Shown piece by piece: positions 20,957 through 33,035 of a stretch of DNA of 64,000 nt (position 1 is its first letter; every line of letters starts with the position of its first letter). The notes under the pieces were generated by a model. That model searched no databases. It was not told the DNA's origin and saw nothing but the letters and a program-made list of their open reading frames with translations. Both the position numbers and the translations under genes were made by a program. The stretch is from NCBI RefSeq assembly GCF_036884655.1, contig NC_088357.1, positions 6,767,501 through 6,831,500 on the forward strand, written 5' to 3'. The DNA is from Musa acuminata AAA Group (Eukaryota > Streptophyta > Magnoliopsida > Zingiberales > Musaceae).

Positions 20957-23325
20957 TTAAGAACCAAATTTCCTCTTCTTTTGATGGCTAGATGGGTAAG
21001 CACCCAAATATTTTGAATTAGCAAGCTCCCTTGGAATAGCAGCTCCTATGGATTTCAGGTTTTGGACAAGTTCCCGGAATAGCTTCTTGTCCTCCTCATT
21101 CACAAAGGCAATTGCTGTACCCTCCTCTCCCATTCTAGATGCCCTTCCTACCTGATGAACGTACTCCTCCATCGAATTCGGCATGTCAAAAATTATCACT
21201 TGGTGTACCTTTAACAGGTCCACTCCGCGTCCCAAAACTCCTGTCGAGACGAGGATGGAGACCTCTCCTGTTAAAAACAGCTGCAAGCTTTCTCTCCTCT
21301 CCTTCATTGTCTTCTCGCCATGAATCGAAAGAGCTTTTATTCCAGTGGCAGTACATATTGCCTCGGACAAAAGATCCGCTCCTAGTCTCGAACCCACAAA
21401 CACTACCACAGGTGGTTTGAAGTGCTGCTTGCTCATTAGTATCTCAAAAAGCTTCTGTTTCTTCTTCTTAGATTCCACCCAAATGATAACCTGCTTCACC
21501 GAGCTGCTGGGTGTGCTGGGGTTCCCTGCAGAGATACATATTATATGCTTAGCTATCGAGCTGGCCATTCTCTCAACCTCTCGAGAGACAGTTGCAGAGA
21601 ACATCAATACTTGAGGCTGTGAAAGAGCTTGAACTATTTGCATCACTTGATCCCGGAAACCTCTCTGCATAATGCAGTCCACCTCGTCTAAAACCAGAAC
21701 AGATACCTCGTTGAGCTCAATATCATGCTTAGTTAAAAGATCTATCAGCCTTCCAGGGGTGCCAACAATTAATTCTACACCATTTTGAATTCGATAGACT
21801 TGCCCAGCCAAGGGATCTCCACCAACCACGAGAGCAGTTTTAAAAGGTAAACCCTTTCCTAGTATCTTGGCTTCCTTCTCCACCTGAATACACAGCTCTC
21901 TGGTGGGAGCAAGAACCATTGCCAATGGATTTCTCAGCTCGGTAACACACCGCAATCGGATTCCGGAGCAACGAGAAATTACAGGAACTAGAAATGAAGC
22001 TGTCTTTCCAGACCCGGTGTCAGCAGAGACAAGCAAATTTCTGTTATCCAGTGCTGCAGGTATGGCTTGCATCTGGATCGGTGTAGGTATCACATAGCCA
22101 GCAGTTTCAAGATTGTTTTCGAGCTTTTCAGGAAGATCACAGGAAGAGAAGGACAACACGGGGGCAGGAACGGATGCTCCTTTTACTCCTTTTACGCAAA
22201 GCCCAATTTTGCTTCTCAAGGAGTCAATCTGAATAGTGGTTAAGCCTCCTGACCCACCTCTATCATTATCTCTAACATAAAAGCACTCGTCCTTGATAGG
22301 AATCTTCACATGATGAGTGAGTTTCGGTGCTGGATTATGAGCTTTTTCATGCCTAGATAGAAGAATTGTTTTGCATTCTATGCTGCATATGTCGTCATCA
22401 GTGAGATCACATATGTACTCACCATAGCGACCACAAATAACACACCGGGGCTCTCCTGGAAGTGCTTCCCTCTGTTCCTGACATCTCTGCTTGACCGGGC
22501 ATTCTGTGGGAGAAAAGAACAACAATATAGGTGACTAATTTCCTAAAACAAAGCAAAACAATGATGAAACTGCTTCTCATAGATAGCATTAGTTGCAGTA
22601 GGCCATGCTGTAAGCAGAAAAAAGGAATTGTTGGATTGTTGTTTGGACAAGTTATAAATACACCAAAATAATCAAGATTGGAGCCACTCTAACCTTAAAA
22701 ATACAAACATGAATTCTTCAGTAAAGTTGGATTATACCAAGAAAAAGCTGGCCAAGCTGACAATTTTGATGGTTGAATACAAGCATAGGGCAGTCTACTC
22801 GAAGCACGTGGACTATAGCTCAAAGTTGCAGAACTAAATCAGGGTAAGATTCAAAGTTGAACTAAGGATGTAAGGTTGGCTTACATGCTGGCATTTCAGG
22901 AATCACCAGAGTGTTGGAAACAGAAGATTGAACTAAAGAGTCCGAAGTCAAGTACCAAATCAAAAATTGTGTGAATTATATCTTGCAGGATTCTTCCCTT
23001 AGCAGCATTATTCCTATTATAATCACAATGGCATCTTTCATAGATTTCATGACTAGCACAAAAATACCAAGAAAGATTAAGGCATGTGCTATCAGTTTAC
23101 TTCACAGAGATGATAAAGTTGCTAGAAACCGATGTTGAAGGATTCTCCAAGACATTGGCATGCCATTAGACTTCAAAATATATTCTGACCTAGCAGAAAG
23201 TTCAAACAGGAGAATCTACAATGAAAGATTAGCGTATGCTAACATCATTCATCACCTTCAGCGTCACCACCGATGTCGACGGCTTCGGCGCAATCAGCCG
23301 TCGAAGCATTTTGGTCGCCTTCCAT
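20957..23325 (-). CDS. RH41: DEAD-box ATP-dependent RNA helicase with zf-HIT domain (RH41 type)
   Basis: Two exons, 23256-23325 and 20957-22503, join in frame (70 + 1547 nt) to 538 residues. The short first exon reads MEGDQNASTADCAEAVDIGG and ends at a GTGATG donor. The acceptor CCCACAG restores GAA-TGC so that the protein continues ECPVKQRCQEQREALPGEP. The open frame's own Met, seven codons before this join, lies in the intron. The zf-HIT zinc finger (CVICGRYGEYICDLTDDDIC) is at about residues 44-67. Helicase motifs follow: Q motif PTPIQMQAIP, motif I ADTGSGKT (184-191), PTRELCIQ, TPGR, motif II DEVD, motif III SAT, STGVLGRGVDL and HQVGRASRMG. DEVD instead of DEAD is, as I recall, usual in this subfamily. 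It is a predicted RNA-unwinding ATPase; the substrate is unknown. A TATATAAATA motif at 23724-23733 (minus) lies about 400 bp upstream. Confidence 0.93.
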
Positions 23326-23760
23326 GTCAGTTCCTTGTGGTCACAAGGCGTTCGAAGAAAAGACAAACTCAGGCCTCAGCACAGAATAACTCATATGCGA
23401 TTTAGGAGGGACAATACATCAGAACTAAGTAAAGGATTCGAGGGAGAGGGGTTGGAAGATAGCGGAAGGCTTGGGAGGAGGAGGAGGAAGAGAGTCGAGC
23501 AAGAAGGCGGTGGTGGAGCGGGTGGGAAGAGCGAGGAAGGGGGAAAAGGTGGCTCTGTCGGGAAGACCCGGGAAGTGAAAGAATAGATAAGAGAGGTAGA
23601 GTGCGACGGATCCGGCGGAAAGAGGTGGCGGGGGAGATGGTTCGCCGGTAGGGCATAGAAGAGGAAAACGAGGGCGTGGGCGCAAAAGAGAAACAGAAGG
23701 CAAATGGTACTTTCGTATCTTTCTATTTATATATACACACTTCAAAAAAGTTATTTTTTT
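23326..23760 (-). promoter_or_regulatory. Putative promoter and 5' untranslated region of RH41
   Basis: GC-rich sequence directly upstream of the RH41 first exon. A TATA-box-like TATATAAATA on the minus strand (23724-23733) is well placed for an mRNA with a leader of about 350 nt. Pro/Ser-rich open frames on this strand lack any family feature and are probably leader sequence. Confidence 0.4.
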
Positions 23761-23855
23761 GCACCTAATTTTAATTTATTTAAAATGTAAAAAAAATAAG
23801 GATAAGTATTTGGAGCGAAGAATATTCTTCGGAATATCCATCTTTTATGGGACTA

Positions 23856-24275
23856 TTCAACTACGAAGCTAAATTCCTTACTAAAAAAATAAATGCTTGT
23901 TAATTTCTTCCAAAATAATACAAAAAAAATATTATTGTTATGAGGATTCTTTTATTATATCAACCAATTTAATTGATAAAGACTTTAACCAATCAAATAT
24001 CGTCAGATTTTTTTTTTTTTGTAAAAGAAAGGCAAATCTCATAATGGTTGAATAACTTTATGAAATGCTCCTCCAAATATCATAACTTTATAATAACTTT
24101 ACATACAAAGCTAAATTCCTTACTATAAATAGGTGTATTAATTTCTTCCAAAATGATGCAAAAAAAAAAAGATTGATTCTTTTTATTTTATCAACTAGTT
24201 TAATCGATCAGATTTATTTTTTGTGAAAAAAATACAAATCTCATAATGGTTGAATAATGCTCCTCCAAAATTCTC
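23856..24275. repeat. Diverged direct duplication of an AT-rich segment
   Basis: Two copies of about 200 bp lie in tandem, at about 23862-24078 and 24108-24270. Both run in the same order through GAAGCTAAATTCCTTACTA or a close variant, TTAATTTCTTCCAAAAT, ATATCAACCAATTTAAT or its variant, CAGATTTTT, then CAAATCTCATAATGGTTGAA and GCTCCTCC. The copies differ by indels and substitutions, so the duplication is not recent. It lies between RH41 and COQ3. No coding potential was seen. Confidence 0.7.
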
Positions 24276-24733
24276 TCTTCTGACAGATGGGCACTTCAAA
24301 AGTTGTACCGAAAGAGAACATACAGAATTTTATTAAGATAAGAGAGACTGTACCAAGAAATCGCCGTCACTACAGACGGCATCTCTGAATCATAATGTTA
24401 TATAGCATTCCCCTTGGAAAGAAACCTATCAAATTCGGCAGCCTTCAAACCCAAACAAAACAAAAGGCAGAGAGAGAGAGAGAGAGGGGGGTTGAATGGC
24501 TGGCGAATCCATTTGAACTGCCTTGTCTACAAGGTAGAGAGATAGGCTGAATGGCTGGCGAATCCCTCATATTTCTTTTATCTACAATAAAACAAGGCAG
24601 ATGAGACAGTCTCAAGTAACCTGAAGTTGAATGCTGTTCAGCTAAATTCTTTATTACTGGAATTTAAGCGATGCACACCGGCTAGAATTGCTGGATCGAG
24701 GAAGAATTGGTTGTGATCATCGATGTAGAAGAT
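24276..24733 (-). other. COQ3 3' untranslated region with short repeats
   Basis: Downstream of the COQ3 stop. It contains an AG dinucleotide run near 24471-24486. The phrase GAATGGCTGGCGAATCC occurs twice, about 55 bp apart, near 24495 and 24550. Nothing else was seen. Confidence 0.4.
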
Positions 24734-27700
24734 TCACTCGTTTCTCCTGGTACCAAAAGCAATGAAGTTTACACTAGTATCATCGGACAGACTCCAATCT
24801 CCCGTCAATGGGTTGTAGAAAAAACCTGCCATTTCTTGTACCTGATCCACAAATTTAATAACCTTAGATTAGTAACAACTGAGCCAGAATTAGCAGATAA
24901 TAATGAATTGTGCTTTATTTGAAATTACAGAGATCGATGCTCTTTCCAAGATCAAGACTAGTTCCTCTGGTGTAAGAAATCGGGACCATTGATGAGTGCC
25001 TCTTGGGAGCTGAAAAAAGAAGAAAGAAAGAAAACGGACTTCAATGAGTCCAAGCAAGAGGAGTTTTCACTGGAAATGAAGTAATATCATCAAGACATCA
25101 ACTATGGTTTATACTTCTACCTGCTGGAAGATAAGTATTACAAACTAAAAACATACAGCATCATACTATAAAGTATGATGCCTCCAGATTTTAATGACTT
25201 CTGCAAGACCACATGAATTTGATCGCCACTTAAAATGCTAGGTTGAGTGTGACAATGAAATCCCAGATGAATCCAAGAAATTGTGCTTCCTTTGACATGA
25301 GCCGATGGTTTCCAACACCCTGGTTCTTTTCTATGATTTCAGCAATCCAAGGTTTTGACATTGCAAGAGCCTACATGTACTAGCATTGGATAAGTGCTTC
25401 AATGTAATAGCAACAGACTAGTGATGTCACAAAGTTTCGGTTTATAGATTCTTGAAAGGCACACTCAGAATTGCTGTTCCACCACCTACACCTCCCTAAG
25501 AAATTATACTAAAATGCAAGATTTTATATATTTGTCGGACTAGTCTATACCGATTGGTGTTTACCGGTTTAGCGGTGAACTGGCACTTGGACCAGACAAT
25601 TTCGTCAATAGGAGTTCATACCAGGTGTAAACACCACCTGGTTTTCAAACTGGTGTACAAGCGGCACCAGGTGATAAACCTTCCATATGGATGCCCCATC
25701 ATCTTTTGCCACCTGTTTCCATTCTGTTTTCACCTTTTCTTAATACACCAGTAGCCCTGATTTTCTTTATTAATTTTTCTATCCTCTTGATTTTGCTCCC
25801 TCCCTCCTTACTTACTATGGTGTTAATTTCTCTCAAGTTTGATTTCTTTTTTCCTCCAAGCCAAAGTAAACTGAAAGCTTGCTATCTTCTTCTTGTGCTT
25901 ATTTTCTTGCTTAAGCCTTGTTTAAGACTTGTTTCTTGCTTACGTTATATGCTACTCCACCAATAAAGATTAGTTTTCTTTTGAAGCATTCATATCAAGC
26001 CTAGATTTGCATGAATTCAGCTTAGATCCACACATCCAGGCTAAATTGACATGGATCTTGGTTGGATCTAACATAGATCTAACTTATCTTGATCATTCGT
26101 ATGTTTACCTGCTAAAATTGCTATAGATTGATCATTCATATTAAACATGCTTTAGATCTAGGTTAGTCTATGTCAATCTGACCAAGATCAATGCAGCTCC
26201 ATATTAGATCCATGCCCATCCAACCTAGATCTAAGTGTTTTAGCCAAGATTCATATGGATCTAGTTTACATCCATTGGATCCGATCTAGATTCAGATGAT
26301 CCAGTCTTCATCCGCATAGATCTTAAATAGGTCTTAAATACATATACAAATTCATCGTTGATATAAATATATATAAAAAAACTAGGTTAAAAAGGATTTG
26401 GATGAGTCTGGAACTGGACTGACCAATCCAATCGGATATCGATCAGTTCTGACCAATATCTAGTGTCAGTGTGATACAGTATCTCTGAGGATTGGTGATA
26501 GTATCGTTACTGGAGAAAGGTCCAAAATCTTAACCAAAAGTAACAATAAATCAACAAGTTTGATATGAAAATAGTATAAATATGACATCTAGTTCATCTA
26601 TAGTCCAAAAATCTTCAATCTAGTACCATTCAGAAATCTTATGAGTAACAGAATATCGTACCCAATTAAGGAGGTACTCTGCAGCAACAATTGCAGTAGC
26701 ATACGATCTCATAGAACGGTTTATGGTAGAGATAACAGTAGCACCAAGAGGAACTGTCAATGCTGCAAGAGATTTACAAAAATCTGAGGGATCTGCAACA
26801 TGCTCAATTACCTGAAACCAAAGTCACATGTTATTGAACTGTAGTCTGTGCATGATACAGTCAGCTTTCTATTAGTTTTTATTTTTAATACATCAGATTA
26901 ATAATCCATCAGGAAGACCGTCAATCATATGGTATTAAATAAGAATTAGAATTTGGACAAAAACATTAAAGACATCAATACTGATAGCTAACAAGATAAC
27001 AAGGGCAACTGACTCTCAGATGATGTATATAAAAATTAATTCAGTACTCTCCAAAAAGATAATAATCCTGAAAAGAAAGACCATTAATATTCAAAAGTAA
27101 TGCATCATCGGGTTCTTTTTTCCTTAACTTAATTCAGTTCTGCCTCAGAAGACAACTTCTGAACAAAATATCAAATGTACTTAATACTTATCGACCCTTG
27201 GTTTTATGGTCCCTGCTTAATGTCTAGCTAATCCAATCCACCCATTTCCATTGCAATCTGACTTGATAATTATTACATTAATATTTGCATGAAAGAATTA
27301 TTAGTCCAATTTTTACACAAATCTCTTACAGCATATGTGCACCAATTATCAGATATATCGAACTAAAAAAAGAAGAAGATTTTGGCACAAATATAGTGCC
27401 AACTGTAGGTAAATTAAATAAAAGCCAGTCTCTAGTTCAAGAACAAACTTAAGTAACCTCTGTTTGTAGACAACATACCTCAAGAGAAATCACAGCATCA
27501 AACTTCTCATTCTCTTTAACTAATTCCTCTGACAGGCAAAAGGTAATAGATGAGTTTCTTGTAAAGTTAGAAAAACAAAGACAACTTACAATTAGTCTAT
27601 ATCTGCATCAGCATAGTTCAGTAAACAAGATAAATTTGTTCTTTTTTTCACAGAAGAATCGTAACAGACAGCTGAAAATAAAACCAATAAAGATTTAAAG

Positions 27701-30700
27701 CCTACAGTCCTGCATTAAATAAATATTTATTTAGAGGAGTAATTAGTCATTAGGAATGAAAAAACATGTCAATAAAAATATCTTATACCAATTTTATTAA
27801 CTCCTGGATCTTCTGTAAGAACACAACAAAGTTTTTATCATGTCAGAATAACACAACCAATTCAGGCAAGAATTTAACTCCATATGTGATATACATCTCA
27901 CATGTTGCAATCAGAACAACTTTGATTCTTCATGAATATTTGCCAATTTCTTGAAACTAAGAACAGAAAACAAGAGTGAAGTTAAGCTCCAAAATTCATA
28001 CATCAACAATGAAGAGTGCCCATCTGGTAGGCTATAATCTAGCCTTATCCTTGTTGCAAGATACATCAAAATCTTGCACTGGATGAAAAAGGGTGACTTA
28101 CTAGGGATCTGACTACAGCTAAATCAAAATATCATTGGTGGCTCCAGATGCTTCATTACAAGAAAAAAAAAGATGTAATGAGTAGGAATCTAAGCAAAAG
28201 AGAATATACCAGCTGTTGTGCAACGGTATTCAATGGATGATGTCAATGGATCTGATGCCTGTAGAAGTTATAAAAGTTTGCTTACAAACATCAGAATTAT
28301 TAAAACAATTCAACAAATTATAGCACATTAATTATTGTAGCATATTAAGTGACTAGAATTTAGATTCAGAAGAAAAAGGTCGGTTGCATAAGGCAGCTGG
28401 CAGCTAGTGTAGAATATCATGAGATCTCATGTGAACATAGAATTATACTAATTTCATTAGGTAGCTAGGTCATCACCTATAAATAATGTGAGGCATCTTT
28501 AAGCAAGTGATTAAAAAGTGCAAATCCTTGCATGAAACTTCCACTGAGGCAGGTTATGAGGAGGGATAATATAGGCAACCTTACCTTCCATATATAGAGA
28601 TGTTGTTTCCATGACTCAAACTTGGTGCAACCTTTCATTGTACCAAGGCTCGCCTTCATCTTTAGACTAGTGATATTGCCCTCAGTATAACTCAATGAGA
28701 GGAAGACCTCCACAGCCAACCACAAATAGTTGGGCCCTTACAGCTTGCTGGGATCTTGTGGCAAAGAGTACAGCAACTGAAGAAATGCATGTGAAGGAGT
28801 GCACTAAAAAGAAGTATTTTATCTAGACCAGCTTTGGCCATGACAAGGGCCAAATGCATGAAAGAGCATGTGCCTACTGATTGTCATTAGAAGAATCGGC
28901 CTCTACCAATACATCCAACTTGTTCTCTACATTTCAATTTTCACCCTACATCATATCTCATAGACCAGATTTTAACATGAGAACACAAGAACAAACAAGA
29001 TCACGATTCCCAGAAGCAAAGTAAATCCACAAATTATTCCAAAGAGATCCTAGTGATAAATAAATTACGTATACTTCACCAATAATAAATGAATTATGTA
29101 CTCTCCAAACCTACTACCTGTACCTCACTTTTCAAAAGAGAGAAAAAACTGAGAAAGGAAAAAACTAATTCTATCATCCATATTGTTCGCAGAAGACTCT
29201 TGGGCTCCTAAATTGCATAAAGGATCCCGTTCTATTGTTATTTTCCGATGCTTTTAACTGCTTATTCAATACAGAACATCTTTCTCTATGATTTGACATT
29301 TCCACTTTAACCCAACCTTTTTTTAACTTACATAATTCTCATATAAGATCAGACTAACTTACCTTGCCATCCTCTTTAAGTTTTCGCATAATTATAAAGA
29401 CCATAAACAAGAACAAGTTTCCAACATTAACTTTTGCTGTCAAGTCTTTATTCAGTTTTTGCAAAGCCACTACATATTATATTATGACTCACGTAAGTAC
29501 AACATAAAGGGTAATCATATATGATCTATGTCACAAATGAATAGCATGATATGCATAGACAACTTGAACTAACTTTATCAACGTTGTAGCTAAAGTGGAG
29601 TTGAACATACAGCATGAATCTGAGCAATTTTGATATTCTTTTCCACAGCATCAATGCCTGTAACAGTTGCTCCCATTCTTGCAAGAGGCTAACAAGCCCC
29701 AAAAAAATAAAAAAATCATGAGCAAAGTGTCATTGTAAATGTAGCGATAGTAAATATTATTGGTCAACAAAACCTGGTGCAATCAACAGATAGACATCAG
29801 CATGAAATTAGCAGGAGATCACCATATATTTGTGTATCTATCAGATTATCAGTTGACCAACAATACCTAATTATGCACCATAGATTTTCCATCCACGTAT
29901 AAGACCATTAGAATAACTTGTTGTACATTAACCAGACATTCATTAATCATTAAGAATCTTGTAACAGAATTTATTCTTAATATAAGTATACAATAAACTG
30001 AAAATTAAAATCGGTAAAAAATAGTTGCCGACAATTTTTTCTCAAGTAGTAGCTTTGGTTATTTGACAAGACTCAAGAACTTAGTGACTTAATTTTTTTA
30101 GAGTCAAAGAAGAGAAGATTGATGATTGTAATTCCAGAAATAGAAAACTATCCATATTTCAAAAGAAAGTACCTCTGACAGAATGCCTCCGCCACATCCA
30201 ACATCAACAATTTTTAACCCTTCAAAAGGCCTAGCAGAAAATGGATCTTTCCTGACACCAAAAGTAGCTAGTAAGTATCCAGGCAAAAAAAATAAAAGGA
30301 CAGAAAATCACATGAAAAACAAAACAAGTACCCCATGCCTAGTCTCAAAGATGAGCATAGAAATGGAACCAACACTATATATGCCAATTTAAAAAACATG
30401 TACACTTTTATATTTCAATTGCTTATGAAAGAAAAACTTCAGTTGAGGGAATAAAAGCTTTGTTACAATTGCATATATATATCCATGTCACTTAGTATAA
30501 GTATTCAACAATATGAGGTTTGTGTATATACTTGTTACCAAGATAGGAGAAAAGGAAGTTTTTATCTTATGAGCTTTACTGGCTCATAAATTTTTATAGC
30601 ATTTTGATGTTTTCTTATACCTTTCTTTCCTTCCTGTGAAGAAGACAATCCAACTTCAAGATCAGATATCATTGCTACACATCATTAGCCATACACCACC

Positions 30701-33035
30701 ATTCTGTTGACCACCAGGAAATCACCAATGGTTCCTATCAAATAATGTACTACTGCTTCTCTTTCAAAAAAAAAAAAATATGGGTTTGACTTTTTAATGG
30801 AATACTGCAAAGACCTAGGACTGTTTCATCCTCAAACTGGATGTGCCTCTCACTACTACCTATTAATAACACACTATGCTGTCTGCATGAACAAGTGTAA
30901 GGAATCTTAAGCATGTAGAAGCCAGGAATATGGAAGTCTAATTCAACAAACCTCCTGCATCTGGCACCTTATAGAAAACTACTTATCCAACCTACAAAGG
31001 GTCATCTAAACACACACGACCAATACTGTCATTCAGTATTCTAAACTAGTTCTACTTTTTTGAATCACCAGTTACCAAAGCATCAATAATAAAATATTCA
31101 CCGTCAATTATAGACAAGTGAAAAGAGATTTGCAGTAAGTTAATCAAGCATCAATATTTCCAGTACCTTCTTGATTACATCTTTCCTTAAATCAAGCATA
31201 AACTAACACTAACCACAATCTGACTGTATGGTTCACTTGGAATTTGGAAGTACCAGCATTTACTTTTGACCGCACAGCATTGCCACCAAACAGTCCAGAA
31301 AAGATGGCAACAACAGTACATTACATAGAACTATATGGATTAATGAGATATATTTGCCCCTAACTGATATAATATGTTAACCGTTTTCAAGCCAATGATA
31401 CATCACTTCTGAATAACAAGTAACCCATTTAACAGACCTAAAATGTCGGCAGAGTGTGGAGCGAATGAAAGATATACGAGTTGGATTCATCAAATGTAAT
31501 GGCTGGAATGGACCTTGAGAGTCCCACCTGCTTATTATGCCAATAAACCAAAATCAATAAGCAGTTGAAGCATTATATATAAAAGTTCAGTTATCTCCTC
31601 TAAGTCTAACATCTGTTACTAAATGATATACCATAAGCAACATTGAGCATGCATCAGTAAACAAGCTAAGTTATGTCAAAGAACTACAACCACTAATGGG
31701 TATCTCAAGATAAATATCATCTTCCTAGAAATTGAAGGAAATGGTGAACGTAACACATGAACTTAGACAAATATTTGCCACTTTAGGAAGTGTGGTCATG
31801 GACAAAATATCCAGTGAAAAAGAAGATGGCATTGCAACAGATAGGAAATAAAGACTGAAGTTAGTAGAGGGCATAAACAATGACCACAAACACCAAAAGA
31901 AGGAAAAAAAACACCAATGAAAAACAAAAGAGAAAGACAATTGATTTACAGTTGATTTATAAAGGTACAGATAGTTTACAGTTGATTTATAAAGGTACAG
32001 ATAGTTTACAGTTGATTTACTTAAGTTTGACCACATAAAATAGCATATAAGACCAAATAGCTATCTACTTAACAGGACAAGCATGCTATATAAGTTTGTA
32101 AGGATCTTTACATTCTGTTTTGTCATTAAAGAAAAACACCAATGAGTTTCACTAGACTACCATATTTTCAAAACCCACAATCACATTAATGGTTTATGCA
32201 TTCAGTAATTATATCAGAATCAAGCAAGTCAAGGATCCCGGTAAGGAAAAACATCATGGCATCTTGTACTAGAATAAGCTTTTAGATGAAGAATGGTTCA
32301 GAGTTCAGAGATATATTGTCAAAGTTTTTATCCACAAGAGGTCTAGATTGTATCAAGCGTCCAATTCCATTACTTCTGACTCTTTTTTTTAGTATAAATT
32401 GTAGTCCAAACAAATCTTCCAGAACATTGGTCTCCTTGTCACTTGTATTAAACACAATGCCATGTTCTCTTATCCTTTCTGAAAGTGTTTTACTCATCAA
32501 GAAATATTTACATGTGCCGTAAAATTACTTTCTTAAGACTTCTTTTCATCAATTTTACTTCTTTAAACACCAAAATACCACAAAAAAAGGTTCTTTCTTA
32601 GTATTAGCATAGGCATAAGGTTTATTGACCGATAAGATTACAGTTTTAGAAGCACATCACAACGCAGCAGTAGGCAATGGAACAGATATCGAGTTTAGAC
32701 TCTTTTAAAAAAAGGCGATAATAATGACGAAAAGAATATGGAATCGACCAGGTTTCAGCAATGGCGGCGAACTTGGCGACCTCGGCCTCATTCAAAGAGG
32801 AGCGGAAAGAGGTCGACTTGGCACCACGGCTGTCCCCGCTTTCAGTCCCCGCTCTCGTTTCCTGAGTCGGAGACGGCAGAGGCGCAGCGTCGGTGTGAGA
32901 TCTCTTCCAAAGCTTCGGAAGAAAAGGCGACGAGGCGGCCGGCGGGTAAAGAGGAGAACAACTAGGGTTTGCGAGAGAGATTGTGGGGACGGAAAAGGAG
33001 GTTCGTTGGAGTACCCGGAGCAATCTCCAAGCCAT
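24734..33035 (-). CDS. COQ3: Ubiquinone biosynthesis O-methyltransferase, mitochondrial (COQ3)
   Basis: Nine exons join in frame to 323 residues: 32749-33035, 31438-31527, 30173-30251, 29611-29688, 28210-28258, 27479-27528, 26662-26811, 24929-25009, 24734-24841. COQ3 uses S-adenosylmethionine for both O-methylations of the ubiquinone ring, in mitochondria. The Arg/Ser-rich, acid-poor N-terminus fits a mitochondrial presequence. Next come SSLNEAEVAKFAAIAETWW and GPFQPLHLMNPTR. SAM motif I is VDVGCGGG at residues 141-148. GATVTGIDAVEKNIKIAQ, FDAVISLEVIEHVADP, the STINRSMRSYA region, LPRGTHQWSRFLTPEEL and GFFYNPLTGDWSLSDDTSVN follow. The length matches plant COQ3 (about 320). Every junction uses GT-AG; the exon 1 donor (GTCGAT) is weak. 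Intron 7 (25010-26661) carries unidentified repeat-like sequence. No frame break was seen, so I take the gene to be functional. Confidence 0.94.
25530..26510. repeat. Unidentified repeat-like sequence in COQ3 intron 7
   Basis: Low-complexity intronic stretch. About 25540-25680 has accumulated TACC/GGT phrases (ATACCGATTGGTGTTTACCGG and similar). About 25990-26330 is dense in GATCTA/TAGATC words, as in a degenerate short tandem repeat. About 26395-26500 contains another ACCAATCC/CGGATATCGATCAG phrase. I see no terminal repeats or protein, so I cannot name an element class. Confidence 0.4.
31933..32022. repeat. Short tandem repeat in COQ3 intron 1
   Basis: A unit of about 31 bp (TTTACAGTTGATTTATAAAG followed by GTACAGATAG) occurs about two and a half times in tandem. 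It is intronic. The open frame reading through it is a by-product of the repetition. Confidence 0.85.

Noticed and set aside
30104..30286. Short frame containing VDVGCGGGILSE as a stand-alone small gene
   Set aside because: It is COQ3 exon 3 read into its flanking introns; the exon joins its neighbours in frame.
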